From NCBI GenBank assembly GCA_947652115.1, contig OX393564.1, positions 13,283,426 to 13,347,425 of the forward strand: DNA of 64,000 bases, given 5' to 3'. Shown in pieces: positions 24,701 to 37,500 of the stretch; the first letter of the stretch is position 1; every line of letters starts with the position of its first letter. This stretch comes from Blastomussa wellsi (Eukaryota > Cnidaria > Anthozoa > Scleractinia > Plerogyridae). A program made the position numbers and the translations under genes. Under the pieces are notes generated by a model. It did not search any database, had not been told where the DNA came from, and saw only the letters and a program-made list of their open reading frames with translations.

Positions 24701-27700
24701 CAAGCAATCAACATCTTCATGGAAAACGTCATACCTTGTCCTTCCAGAGTGAACTTTTAAGAGGTGAAGCATGTCTTAAGTTTGCAAAATGAACCAAGCC
24801 ACGCGAAGAACGCAACTTTCAAATTACAGAGGTGTCAAACTACTAATGGAAAGCCATACAGACATTCTAAACATCCGCATGGTGGCTATGATGTTATGGC
24901 TCTGCTTCGCAGACATGTGTAACCGGGGTTAGATTACGTCTGCAATGCAGGCTAGAGAAACTTTCACAGCAAAGCTAAAGGATGAGAAAAGGGCCATCAT
25001 GTATTGTCAATACAAAGAAATGTAGTCACCATTTGGCGACTAACCCTGAACTTTTAGTCACGTTGGTGACCATATAGGTTGCAATTTCGGACCCTGAATA
25101 GACTTTTGTGATTGCTTGTGTGAAACCCTGCCTCATGTTGCTTCAAACTTTGAATTTGACAAACAAACAAGCAATGACATGTTTTTTGCTCACAGGTAAA
25201 TGCTTATATGCAACCGAAAATGTATTGCATAGTTTGTTAATTCACCTGTGCTTTTTCTCTTTTTGGAATCAGGCACTTTCAAAGTTGTGTGATATCCGCC
25301 TAGGAACAACTTCTGTCCGGCCTATTTGTAACTTGGTATGTGACAATATCAGTTACAATTAACAAGTTGTTTTAGTCTCAAATATTCATAAACAGATTGT
25401 ACATATTGAGAAAAGCTACAATAATTTTTGAAAGGCAACAATAATGTTTTATCAATCTTTCCCTCCACTTGACTGTAGAATTAGTGCATTCATACTAGCA
25501 TAGTTATTAGACCATAAGTATACAATTAGCACAATAATTGTGCTACCAGTAAAAACTTATTGTGCTAATTGTGGAATTATTGCTCAGTACGTAGTCACTG
25601 GCGAAAACACACCAACACACATTTCCCAGTAAATCAGCTCATTAATTGTCAAGGAATCACTCCACTTTCACAACGAAACTCCAGGCATAACTCAATGACG
25701 ACTGACTCGCATGCGTGATTCTGCACAAACTGACAAGGAATCGTTAGACCTGGTTTCGCTTGATGGGACTTTGCAGTCTTGTGATACACCTAAAGCTTGC
25801 TTGACTATGCGTAAACTGCAGCAGCACCACTGAATGCATATGAGCTGAATCTCATCGATCTCTTCTTGGTAGAGAAGAATACTTCATCTCACCAACACTG
25901 CCTTTCATAGACTTCTCTCCCACTTTTACCATTTCTTTGTTGTCTCCTCTGACAAGGGGGCATCCCAAGCGTTCTTCTTGATGCAGGACTCTCTGTACAG
26001 AAGTTTCCCCTCAAGCATGGCAGGTGACACAATTTCAACCTGGTCGTACACTTTAGCCAAGTTGGTCAAAATACCATACTTTGTTGCTCGGCTGGTGCTG
26101 CAGGAAAACACACATGCAGACTTCGACCTTGCTCCAACCAATGCCTAAGAGTTTGCATTCTCCCTTTGCTGGTGTGTTCTCTAACTGTTCCTTGGCAAAT
26201 TAGGGCTTGTTGTCTTCACATGCTGTTTCAAGCTTGTTTTTGTTCGAATGCCACCTGTGCAGTTCGAATTTGGCATCGGCGAAGATCTCGGCAGCTTCTC
26301 ATTTCAACTGTTTCGTCTTTTTGATGGTAGGCCCCCCGGAGAGCAGGTCATCCACATACAGGCTCTTAAGGATATCTTTCACAGCATCAGGATATCTGGA
26401 CAGCAGATTCTCTAAGTGTTGTGGAATCACTCCATTGAGAAGGAATAGCGAAGGGGGCGAGGCCAAACACCACTCTAGTGGAGAGCAGTATTTCAACTTC
26501 CTTGGCTGTCTTGTCTGCGATCCAGTGGAATCGTAGGGCATGTCTCTCTCGGTTTCTCGTTTTCTTAGATTCACACTTGCCAAACTTGACAAACGTCACC
26601 AGCAACTACTTACAGGAAGGAATCACTTGAATCACTTGAAGAACAACACAGCTTGTTTTGTAATGGTCCAGCAGCATGAAGGAAATCGTTCAGCGATGAG
26701 GCTTTCTCTTGTGCACGTTTTGTCGTCTCAGCATTTCTTCACACAACAGCACAATGAAAGAACTCTCTTCCAATAACCTCCGCAGGTGCTTGCTCCATTA
26801 CGCCCTCTTCCAGCTGTTCTCTGATCTCAATGCCATACTTGTCTAGCAGATCAGTCTTCCTCAGCTACCACACAAGAGTGTTTAATCTGTACAAACTTCC
26901 TTCCCGGTTGTTTGGTATGGAAGGACAGTTTCTCTTCCAAGGGAGCCCAGTTTCATACCATCCTTCCGGAGAAAGAACTAACTGTTCCTTGAACTCATCA
27001 TAGACAGCACTCTGATCTCCGGTTGCAGAGGCCGTCACACCTAATACATCATGAGCATACAACATCTCATAGTCAGTTGAAGTTTACAGCCACTATCAGC
27101 AACAGGATCTTCTCGATTTCCTACTCGCAACCACCCCCAGTGCATATTTTGGCAAAGCCATTGGCTCTCAATATTTTGTTTATAATTTATTACAAGTAAT
27201 AATAGTTCATTAGATAGTTAATTAATTAAAACTAAATATGAACTAAATACTTATTAAAGTGCCTATAACCCCCAAAATTTTTTTGGGCCAGCTTAAATCT
27301 TTGCATAGAGCAAAATGCCGCAAACATTTTTACTTTTTGGTAAAAACTGCGATTTTTTATCAATTTTTTGATGGAATTATTTGACACACGACCAAGTTAA
27401 GAGGAGTCTGGGGCTGGTGATGCCATTCCAGGACATTGGCGGCAGTTTTTGAGCTTTTTTTTTTTTCTTAGGTCCGTTCCAAACACCGTTCCACTCATTG
27501 GTGTTGCACTTACAGTCAACTGCAGGATGATTTGATAAGCAATGTTCAGTAGTGGGATAATTAAATTAATGCTGTGTAGCACTTTAAATTACTGGATGAA
27601 GAAAGTTGTTTTGAGAAAGTGCTCTGGTTCTTATATTAAAAAGGAACGAGACGTTTCGGGAAGAACCCCTTCGTCAGTCAGTCAGTCAGTCAGTAGTGGC

Positions 27701-28478
27701 TGATGACAATCCCGTTTCACATTGCTTCTCTCGAAGGGCTTCTCTTTGCTCTACCGCAAACTCACCACACACAGCAGGTGAAACATCAGTTTTGGACACT
27801 AACCAATTGCTCAACCTTCTTCCACTCCTTACACCGTTTACAGCAGTCGTTGCATGATCTTCGAGACAATGCTTCTGCATTCTGATGCCTTTGGCTAACT
27901 CGGTACACAATCTCCATGCAAAGCAGTTTGGTAGTTACTCCACGATTTTCACATACTGTCATCCTTACTCTTCCATCAGCCCGCTTAACAACTTTCAGCT
28001 TTCACGACGAAGACTGGCTGCCAAAACCATGGCATTGTCCTCCTTGTTCCATCCGTTAATTAGTTCACAGTACTCAAAATGAAGACTTCGATCTTCAGGT
28101 AATTTCACCGGCTTTCTGAATTTTCTCTTGGCCATGAGCTCTGGCGACGTGATACGGTTTTCAACACTTTCATCACTAGGAAATGGATTTACAGATGGTG
28201 AAAGTGCACTTGGTCGAGCTGTTACTAGTGGTGAACTAGCTGACGATGTGGCCCATTGTGACGTTTCTGCGAAACCACTGTCGCCATTGCTTCAAAAAGG
28301 ATTTGCTGACTTCGCACATGGTTTTTCAGCAACTGTTATTTCTGGACTTCCTCTGATCTCTGATCGTACCAAAAATGGGCTGGGACCCTGGAAATCCTGT
28401 TTAAAAGGATTTCCTGGCTTTATAGGAGTCAACCACCGCTGCCACCAATGTGAAGAGGCCATTTCTTCAGTGAAACTG

Positions 28479-28546
<68 letters not shown>

Positions 28547-31500
28547 TTTATTTAACAACCACATGACAAAAATCCTCACTATAGGGGGGCCGGGTAGTAA
28601 TACATTTTGCACACTTGGCCTTGGCTACACTATCCTGAAGTCTCTTATCGTACGTGAAATAGACTCCCAGAATTTTTGGTGGTTCCGTCAACTTAGGAAT
28701 CTTAAGAATACTGTATATGCCAACATGCTTTTGTGATGGACCCAGTCTCTTGAAATGTTGGGTTTAAGGCCTGTGTAGAGAATCTATATCCTTTAAAAAC
28801 GTCGTAAGATCATCCGCAAAACTAGTGATTTTACTTTCTTCGACAGTACTTCCATAATAACAGTGAACAGGTAAGGTGAGAGTGGATCACCTTGTCGTAC
28901 TCCTCGTTGTAGGTCAAAATAGTGTGAAGTGAATCCATTGTTTATAACACAGCTTTTTGCACCATTATAAAAGATCTTTATCCATTTGATAAAGGTTATT
29001 TATTTTTATTTTATTTATCCTCTTCGGGCCCACGTGGACTCTTGAGGCCGGCAAGAATATTGCGCCACCCATCCCGGTGCCGCATTACCCAGTCCATGAT
29101 CAGGACAAAGATGAAGCCAGACATCACACACCCTTGTCGCACACCACTCTTCACTTCAAACCAGCTGGAGTACCTTCCGCCTTCTATAACACAGCTTGAG
29201 TCCTGATAAAGATGTCAGGTATGCCATACTGCCCCATAATGTCCCAAAGTCGCTCTCTGATGATGCAATCAAACGCCTTCGAAAAGTCAACAAAGTTAAT
29301 GTACAGGGGTGCTTGCCATTCCTGGCACTGCTCTAGGATGTTCCGCAAAGCAAAGATCTGCTCAGAGGTTCCCCTTCCAGAACAAAATCCTGCCTGCTCC
29401 TGTCTAATCATTTCGTCCACACCCCTCTTTACTCTGTCAATGAGGATCCTGCACAAGATTTTACTTGGTACGTAGAGTAAGGATATGCCGCGATAGTTAT
29501 CACACTGAGTAAGATCCCCTTTCTTCGGCACTTTCACTATGAGTGACTTCTTCCAGTCTTCTGGTACACGTTGTTCCTTCCAGATGGAGTTGAAAAGTAA
29601 GTGGAGTTGTTTCACAGCATCATTCTCAGAGCACTTGAGCATCTCAGCACTGATGACATCCATTCCCGGACTCTTGCCATTCTTCAAACGATAGATAGCT
29701 CTCCTGATCTCAGCAACTGATATGTCTCCAGTGTCTATGCTTGTGATGGCTTCAGGTGATCGGCCCATTTCTGGCAGTGGTATATCAGGCCGTGGTACAT
29801 TCAAAACTCCTTCAAAGTGCTCCCTCCACCGCTCTAAGACTTCATCTTCATTTACAAGTCACTTACCCTCCCTATCTTTGATGGTAGTCATGTTCCTTCC
29901 TTGTCCAGCTATCTTTCTAGTAAGCTGGTACAGGTCACCGCTGCAGTTGTTTCTGGCTGCTATTTCAGCTTCTTCTGCTAAGTTGTTAAGCCTTCTCCGC
30001 TTGTCTGCACGGGCGCTGGCCTTCACCTCTTTATCCTTCACTGCATAAGCAGTAGTTGCTCTTTCCTTTAGGCGGGCAGACCATGTACTTCCTATCTTCT
30101 CCTTTAATCGTCGTTGCTCTTCAATCTTCCTGTAGGTCTCTCCACTGATCCAATCATTCTTCACTCTCCTCTTCTCACCCAGCACCTTCCTTGCACTTTC
30201 GTCATAGACCTTCTTGAATTGCCCCCACCTCTCCTCAATATCTTCTACGTCATCTGCTGCCAACACCTGGAATCGGTTGCTTACTTCCAGGCGAAATACC
30301 TCTTTAACCCAGGGATCTCGAAGCTTCGTGGTGTCGAAGGTGACCCTTTCCTTGCTCTTCCTCTTTGTGCTGCATAGCTTTAGCCTAACCTTTCCCACCA
30401 CCATGTGATGGTCCGAGTTGGCATCAGCCCCTCTCATTGTTCGGGTATCCATCAGCGAACCTCTGTGCCTACCATTGATGATGATATGGTCGATTTGATT
30501 CTGATCTCTTGCATTTGGGGAGGTCCATGTGATCTTATGAATGTCTCTATGCTTGAATAAGGAGCCTCCAATCACCAAGTCATTGTTGCTCTCTGTTCTC
30601 GTTCACTGATCCAAGTCCATGTTGTCCCATCACCTTCTCCCATCCTTCATTGTCCCCTCCAATTTTGGTGTTCAGGTCTCCCATCATAATCAGTACATCA
30701 TGTCTGGGTGTTATTTCTACCTCCCGTTGCAGCAGTTCATGGAATTCTTCCTTAGATTCTTCCTCGGCATCATTGGTAGGCGCATACACTTGGATGACAG
30801 TGAGTTTTGCAAAGCGCGAGTTGAAGCGTGCGCTCATGATTCTCTCATTGACAGGGTTCCACTTCAGCAGCGTTCTTCTTACTTCCTTCTTCAGAATGAG
30901 TCCTACTCCTCTATGATGCACCTCTTCTGCTCCCGAGTACAAGATGCTCTCACCCGTTGCTGTTTTCAGTTCTCGAAAGCCAGTCCAACGAACTTCACTT
31001 AGACCAAGTATGTCCAGGTTGTAGTTCCTGAATTCCCTGGTGACATTAGCAGTTTTTCCTATTTGATACAGTGTTCGTACATTCCAACACCCAAGTCTCA
31101 GGGTAGTTTTAGGTGTCAGAAGGGATGTCCCAGGCGACTTAATCATGTTGCGGGGGTCCTTGCGGCTTTGCCCCACATCTGTCATACATGCGATACCAGA
31201 ATTCCAGCTCAGGAAGCCATCATCGGGTATCTCACACGTCGCCCGACAATACTCCCGGATGAGTTCGTCAATCTTCTTTTCGGTTTCCATAATCGGATGT
31301 TTTTTACAAGGTGCGGGGATTAGCCGCACGCCCAACCCCCAACCTGGAGGACCAGTGACTACCCTTTAGTCTGGCCTCTACCCCTTGACCTGCCCGCCAA
31401 GGTTGAACCTGCTGGAGAAAGATCTCCGACGGTATAGCTCTCAGGGTCATCGAGGCACGCAAGCTCCCCCACCACAACAAGGCGGTAGTCAACGGGGAGA

Positions 31501-34500
31501 GATAAAGGTTGAAGGCTTCTAATTCCTTGACAAAGACTTTTCCAATAGCAACTAACCAGCCAGGAATCTTATTCATTTCCGTGTACCACATAACGTCATC
31601 TATGGTGCGGAGAGCGTCTAATATCAATCTGTCCTTGATATATGCACATTGATCCGAGTGAATTATAGTACCTTGAACATTCGCCTTGCAACAGATTTTG
31701 ACCCAATTTTAGCCTCCACATTCATGAGAGATATAGGTCTCCAATTTTTCACAAAACACTTGTCTTTGTCTTTCTTTTGTATCAAGGTGATCACAGCTTC
31801 TGTTTAGGAACGCGACAGTTGACCACGTTCAAAGGAGTAGTTTAAACATTGAGTCAGCTGTTTTCCGAGTAGGGCCAGGACCTTTTATACAATTCTGCTG
31901 GTAACCCATCGTTCCCTGGGGTTTTGTTATCCGCAAAGGATAAAAGGTTTATAATGACACTCCTTCCTTTTTTGAAATTTTCCAAATTTATTGTTTTTCT
32001 CACCCTGCTCATACCAGTCAACACGAGATCTTATCATCGCACCTTGGGTGATGTAATTGTATATCGACTCATACCTTTGCTTTGAATTAACTCTTCTCAA
32101 ATCTGTATATTTTGGTCTGTTGGATCCTGGTCACAATGTCCTTCGGCTATTCTAAGATCCTCTTCCAATTTCTTAAAAGCATAATTGTACTTTCTTTTTG
32201 CTTTCTCTTGCTATATCGTGTGGTTCCAGAAAATATCCATACCCCTCCACCGAGGGTTTTTTACTCATAGACCACCACCCCCCTGGAAATTCCATTCCAG
32301 GGAGTGGTCGTAAAACCCCCGACCCCCTGGAAGTTCTGTGAGTTTTTGAATGGGTTCCCTAAACCCGTTAAAACAACATGTTGTTGCATTGTACATATTT
32401 ATTGACTTATGGAGTTGAACCTGAAAATACCCCTCGAGATCTCAAAAAGCGAAGTCAGTGAACCAAGGAATGAAAGAGCTAGAATTTTAACTATAAAAGA
32501 ACACTTTCGCATTCTAAACAGCATATGGCAGTCTGCGGCCTTTCCCTTCACCAAGGAAGCACGGAAAGCCGCAAAACTCAAAAAAAGTTATTTAAAATAA
32601 ACTTTATTTTTCGTATCAACGAACGCTTTTCATTCAACTTATTTATTCCGTTGTTTTCACGTTACCAGGCACCAACCAATAGCTCCAGTAGTAGGCCCGG
32701 AATGAAACAAACACCACCTTGTCACACAAAAATTGACACCTTTTTGCCAAAGTCGAACAAGCTTGCCTTTTGCTCGCTTCTTCCACTTCGGCGAAAAGGT
32801 GTCAATTTTTGTGCTCCTCGGTTGTGTTTGTTTCATTCCGGGCCTACTACTTGGCAGAAGAACATTGACGTTCAAGCAATTAGATAGCAGTGGCGGAGAC
32901 CAAAATGGCACAAAAGCGCGGAGAGAAAACAACTGCGAGTGGTTGCTTCGAAACCGGCGCAAGAACTGCGGCAAAAAGTGTAGCGGACAATTTTGTTATC
33001 AGCACAAGTGGCAAGAGAAGAAAGGAATGCAGCAGCCGTCGCCATGCCGCAGCTGCGGAATCGGTGTAATAACCGACCACCGGCTATCCGTGTATTGCGG
33101 AGGGGCCACGTTGCAAAAGCGGCTAAAACGCATAGAGAAAAACGCGAAGAAAAATTTTGAACTTGTTTTGCGCGAGCTCCAAAAAAGATCAACCATTTAG
33201 AGAAATCCACCCATTTAGAGATATGCCCCAAAAGAAAATCAACCAATTAGAGAAAAGCGCCAAAAGAAAAATGGCTGAGCAAGTGACGTTGCAGGATATG
33301 GAAGAAGCCCTCGTGGAAATTGACATGAACAAATTGGGAATGAAATTGACATTCAAAAAAGTGGCTTTTTCAGATTGGCTTGGCATCAAAGTTTATGAGC
33401 CTGTGCAAGAAAAATCTGGTGAAGTGGTTTGGCATCTTAGAAGAAACGCACCGGCCAAGCTAAAAAATATTATGACAATTGGCATCTGGGATGGGCATGC
33501 CTTTTTGATAAAAGACATAGCAAAACTTGCGAAAATTTATGCATGTGTTCATTGTCGAGCGAGATTCACACAAACTAACAATCTTCAACGGCATGCCGAA
33601 AGGTGTTCCAAAGGGGAAACAAAAATTGATTGCCCGGGTGAAAAAGTCGAAGCCCCGCAGACAGCTTTCGAAAAAGCGTTTTATCCAGACAACAGGGCTT
33701 CCAAAGAATCGCTTGTGTGGCTTGAAAATGAAGCCAAGCGGCGGAAAATCCACGTCCACCACGCAATGTGTGGTCACGGAGGTGAGAGGTGGATTCTATG
33801 TGCGCCAGTCGACGGCTGGCATCCAGAAACAAAGACTGTGTTTCAATACCACGGCTGCCACTGGCACGGTTGCCGAAAATGTTTCCCGCATGATCGTGAC
33901 AAAATAATAGCGCGAAGACAGGTGGAAGGCCACACATTGGCGTACAAGAATGCTCCGGAAGGCCGGCTACCGCGTGGTCCAGGTTTGGGCATGTGAAGTT
34001 GGGGAAATCGACGCCGAACCTCCGCAGGCAAAAACAGAAAGCTACCCGCACGCGATCCTGTATGATTTCGAAGCATTTGGTGACAAGACTCAGCGGAAGG
34101 AGCCCACGTCCATGCTGGTGATCGAGAATGTGCATGTCCCAATCTCGGTGAGCATCGGCGACACACTCGAGAGAGAGCCCACCCACATCTGCGAAAGAGA
34201 CCCCACGATGCTGGTGCACAAGTTTATGAAAGAGCTGGAGAGGCGCGGGAAAAACATCCGGCGCAAAGTCTGGGAGCAGTTCGTGCCAGAAGACCTGCTG
34301 CCAAAAAAGCAGCGGGGAAAAATTGGGGAATGGTGCAACCAGGTGCCAGTCGTCGGGCAGTTACGACCTGAAATTCTGCGGCTTGCAGACACAACCGGAA
34401 AAATCAGAGTAGCGAAAAAAGGAAAAAAAGGTTATGTTCTTGCTGACCTGGGGCTTTCGTTTCCTCGACATAATAAACTATCTTGGCCCAGGGACAGCTA

Positions 34501-37500
34501 CGAAAAGTGGGTCCGAGCTTACGAATGTGCCTCAGAGAAATCGTGGTTTCCAGACGATTGGTTCAATTCGCCACAAAAGCTCGACTATCCAGGGCTCCCA
34601 GACTACGCCGATTGGTTTTCACGTCTGAAAGGTGAATATGTGCTCTCGAGAGAAGAATGGGAAGAATGTGTCAGTCTGTTCAAAGAAAAGGGTATGCGCA
34701 CATTCGCGGACTGGCTACATTTTTACAACAATCACGACGTGGTTCCAGGTCTCGAGGCTTTGGAAAAGATGCGGACAGTCTATACTGAAAATGGAATCGA
34801 CATCTTGAAAGACGCGGTCAGTGTCCCGGGGGTGAGTTTGCACTACTTACTCCGGGGAGCGGTTGAGAGAGGCGCAGATCTTTGGAATCCAAGGCAAGAA
34901 GCATATCAAATGTTGAAAGGCGCTGTGGTCGGAGGCCCGAGCATCGTTTTCACACGTTGGCACGAAGCCGGCGTAACCAAAATAAGATCGCACCAATTCG
35001 AAGACACTCGTCTGTGCAAAAAGATCTTGGGCTTCGACGCCAACGCTCTTTATCTTTCAACGATGCTGAGAGAAATGCCTTGCGGAAAGGAAAAGGTCGA
35101 GCACTTCAACTGCCCAGAAGACGGAGCATTCTTGATAACGCACAGGCTCAAAAGAGGAACATGGTTCGGATTCGCCTAAGTCGACATTGAAATTCCGGAG
35201 CACCTACACTCGAAGTTTAAGGAAATGTGCCCGTTCTTCTACAACAAAAAGGTGCCAGACGAAGTTGTCCCGGAACACATGTTCGAATACTTGCACAAAA
35301 CGGGCAGAAACCGCGGAGACGGGAGAAAACTTGTGGGAGCTTTGTCCGCAAAGAAGCTTTTGCTCTATGCACCTCTGCTGCGATGGTACTTGGAACACGG
35401 TGCGGTAATCACAAATGTTTACAGAACAATCGATTAGAAACCAGCCAAGATATTTCCGTGGTTCATGGAGCAGGTCACCGAGGCGCGGTGGACAGGTGAC
35501 GTCGAAAAAAGCAAGGCGCTGCTGGCAGACGTTTTCAAGCTGCTTGGGAACAGCGGGTACGGAAAGTTGATCGAAGCGTTGGAGCGGCAGACGACCGTGA
35601 TTTACACCAAAGATGAGAAGGCGGTTGCCAGAGCCTTGCGAAGTGCGTATTTCTCTGACCTCAATGAGATCGGCCCAGCGTATGAACTGGAAAGCCGCAA
35701 GCCAAGGATCACGATCAAATGCCCGTTTCAGGTTGGAATCGCTGTATATCAACTGGCGAAGCTGTGGATGCTGGAATTCTACTACGACTTCCTCGACAAG
35801 TATTTCGACCGACGAGATTTTGAGCTGATACAGATGGACACAGATAGCAACTATATGGCCATCTCCGCGGAGCGTCTCGAGGATCTTGTCAAGCCGGAGC
35901 TGCGAACGGAATTCGAAAATCAGAAGAAACATTTGTTGGCTTGGGACAAATGGAGCGGCCGCACGCCTTGGCTCTTCAAGCTCGAGTGCGACGGCAGCGG
36001 GATGATCGCGCTCTGCTCAAAATGCTATTTTGTCGACGAAGCGGGCGAAAAAAAGAAGTTCAGCAGGAAAGGAGTTTCGAAGAGGCAAAACGAAATATCC
36101 TGGCAGCGTTTCAAAGCCGCTTTGGAAGGAAACAAGGACATGGCCACCAACAGAGGTTTCAGGCTGCGGGAAGGAAAGATTGTCAGTTACGAGCAGCAGA
36201 AACTGGGGCTGAGCGCCTTTTATATCAAAAGGTGGGTGCTGCCCGACGGAATTCACACAGAACCAATTGAATTTCACTTAAGTTGATTTGGCGGCATTTG
36301 GGCCAACAGATGTTGAAACTCCAAGGACTCGGACAACATCTCGCGGATTCAAACCGCGCAAAAAGTCAATTAACAAAGGATTGACAGAAAAGGTTTCTTT
36401 TTCCCGAAACGTTTTTGAGTCACTTACAGTCCAAAAATTTTGATGAGCTTGTTGTTAGACATGTTGGTTATAGAAAGAGAGAAAATTATTTAATTGGAAA
36501 TTTTTTTCTGCACGACACTTTCATTCTTGATGATCTCTTTCACCTTTTCCAATTGCCCAATTAACTCTTCCTTTTCTTGAACATTTAGCACTTCCAAATT
36601 TTCCAAAAGTATTTTTAACATCTCAAGCACTTCAAACAATTTTTTCACATTTTCCGGATTTCGCTCGGCCAAAATAAATTTTATCGCTTCACGAGACACT
36701 TTTAAAGCCGTTTTCACCCTTTTTTTCACATTTTTTTCCTCATCTTCCGAATTTTCCGAATCTTCCTCATCTTCCTCAATTTCCTCCGCAGACATGAGAT
36801 CAGGATTTTTGACAAGCCAAACGACAGTCTTAAAGCAACACTTTATGAAATACCACCAAAATAGGCCAATGCCTGTTGCTGCTGCGCTGGTTATCGCAAA
36901 CGGGGTCATTTTTGGCATTTTATATTCTGCAAAATATATTCAAATGGATTTTTTTTAGTCCATATGGCGAATGCCTTTTTTGGGTTGCGGTGGAGATTCT
37001 TGCATCACCTGTGGCGCAGGTGCTGGCGGAGGTGCCGGCGCAGTTGGCCAAAAAAAGGCTTTGATGTCTTCACGCTTGACATAAACCGGAAGGAGCATTG
37101 CGGCAATTCCAAAGATACCTATCCATTGGGTTGTGCTGAACCAATTTGTGCTTTTGGAATCATCTGCAGCGGGCTCTGATGGTGCTGGCGCAGGTGCAGG
37201 CACAGGAGGATCAGGTGCAGATTTCTTTTCGTTTGCCACTTTTTTCGAGAGCTTTTATCTGTGCTTCGCGGACCAACCGAGTTCTTTGAGCAACCAGTCT
37301 ACCAGCGGCCACACGCTTGGGATTTTTGGCGCGCTTTGTGGCAGCGCTCGGAGTTTGTGAAGTTGCTTGGGTTTCCTGTGGAATTTGCTTCTCTTTTTCA
37401 GCCATTATGTGGAAAACAAAATATATGTTTAATAAAAAATTTTTTTCTGAGGAATTATTCAGCGGTTGGTGAGGAAAGCTCAGCAGTTGGTGAGGAAAGC

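Larger units (their letters stand above)
20332..25272 (+). other. Intron 5
   Basis: Contains TIR elements at 20771, 21721, 21929-23324, 23462 and 24117-25096 and a hairpin at 23333-23452. The remaining sequence is unassigned. Confidence 0.6.
28998..31500 (-). mobile_element. RTE-like LINE insertion with 10-bp target duplication
   Basis: Identical GATAAAGGTT at 28988-28997 and 31501-31510 brackets the insertion. Minus-strand coding starts with a GC-rich 5' part and an apurinic endonuclease domain, continues into a linker and then a reverse transcriptase. The 3' end is T/A-rich (ATAAATAAAAATAAAT). Confidence 0.8.
32687..33330 (+). repeat. Left terminal inverted repeat
   Basis: Reverse complement of 44059-44631. 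It is close to identical from the tip to about 33,170. A further insertion-bearing stretch with three copies of a C(C)A(T/A)TTAGAGA motif (33190-33256) is absent from the right arm. Similarity then resumes at ATGGCTGAGCAA and GAAATTGACAT. It contains a terminal palindrome, a zinc-finger ORF and the start of the polymerase gene. Confidence 0.85.

Noticed and set aside
27673..27695. GTCA repeats as a CRISPR-like or regulatory array
   Set aside because: A short perfect tetranucleotide microsatellite in a eukaryotic transposon-rich stretch.
28128..28736. 202-codon plus-strand ORF with a long Ile run
   Set aside because: The Ile run is the AAT microsatellite translated, and the rest is antisense to gypsy Gag and LINE 3' sequence.
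29722..31369. Plus-strand ORFs of 80-130 codons across the LINE
   Set aside because: They are shadows of the minus-strand endonuclease/RT, which has the family motifs.
35177..35437. Programmed readthrough of the TAA and TAG in the polymerase
   Set aside because: A frameshift and small deletion exist in the same gene and most neighbouring genes are broken, so decay explains the stops.
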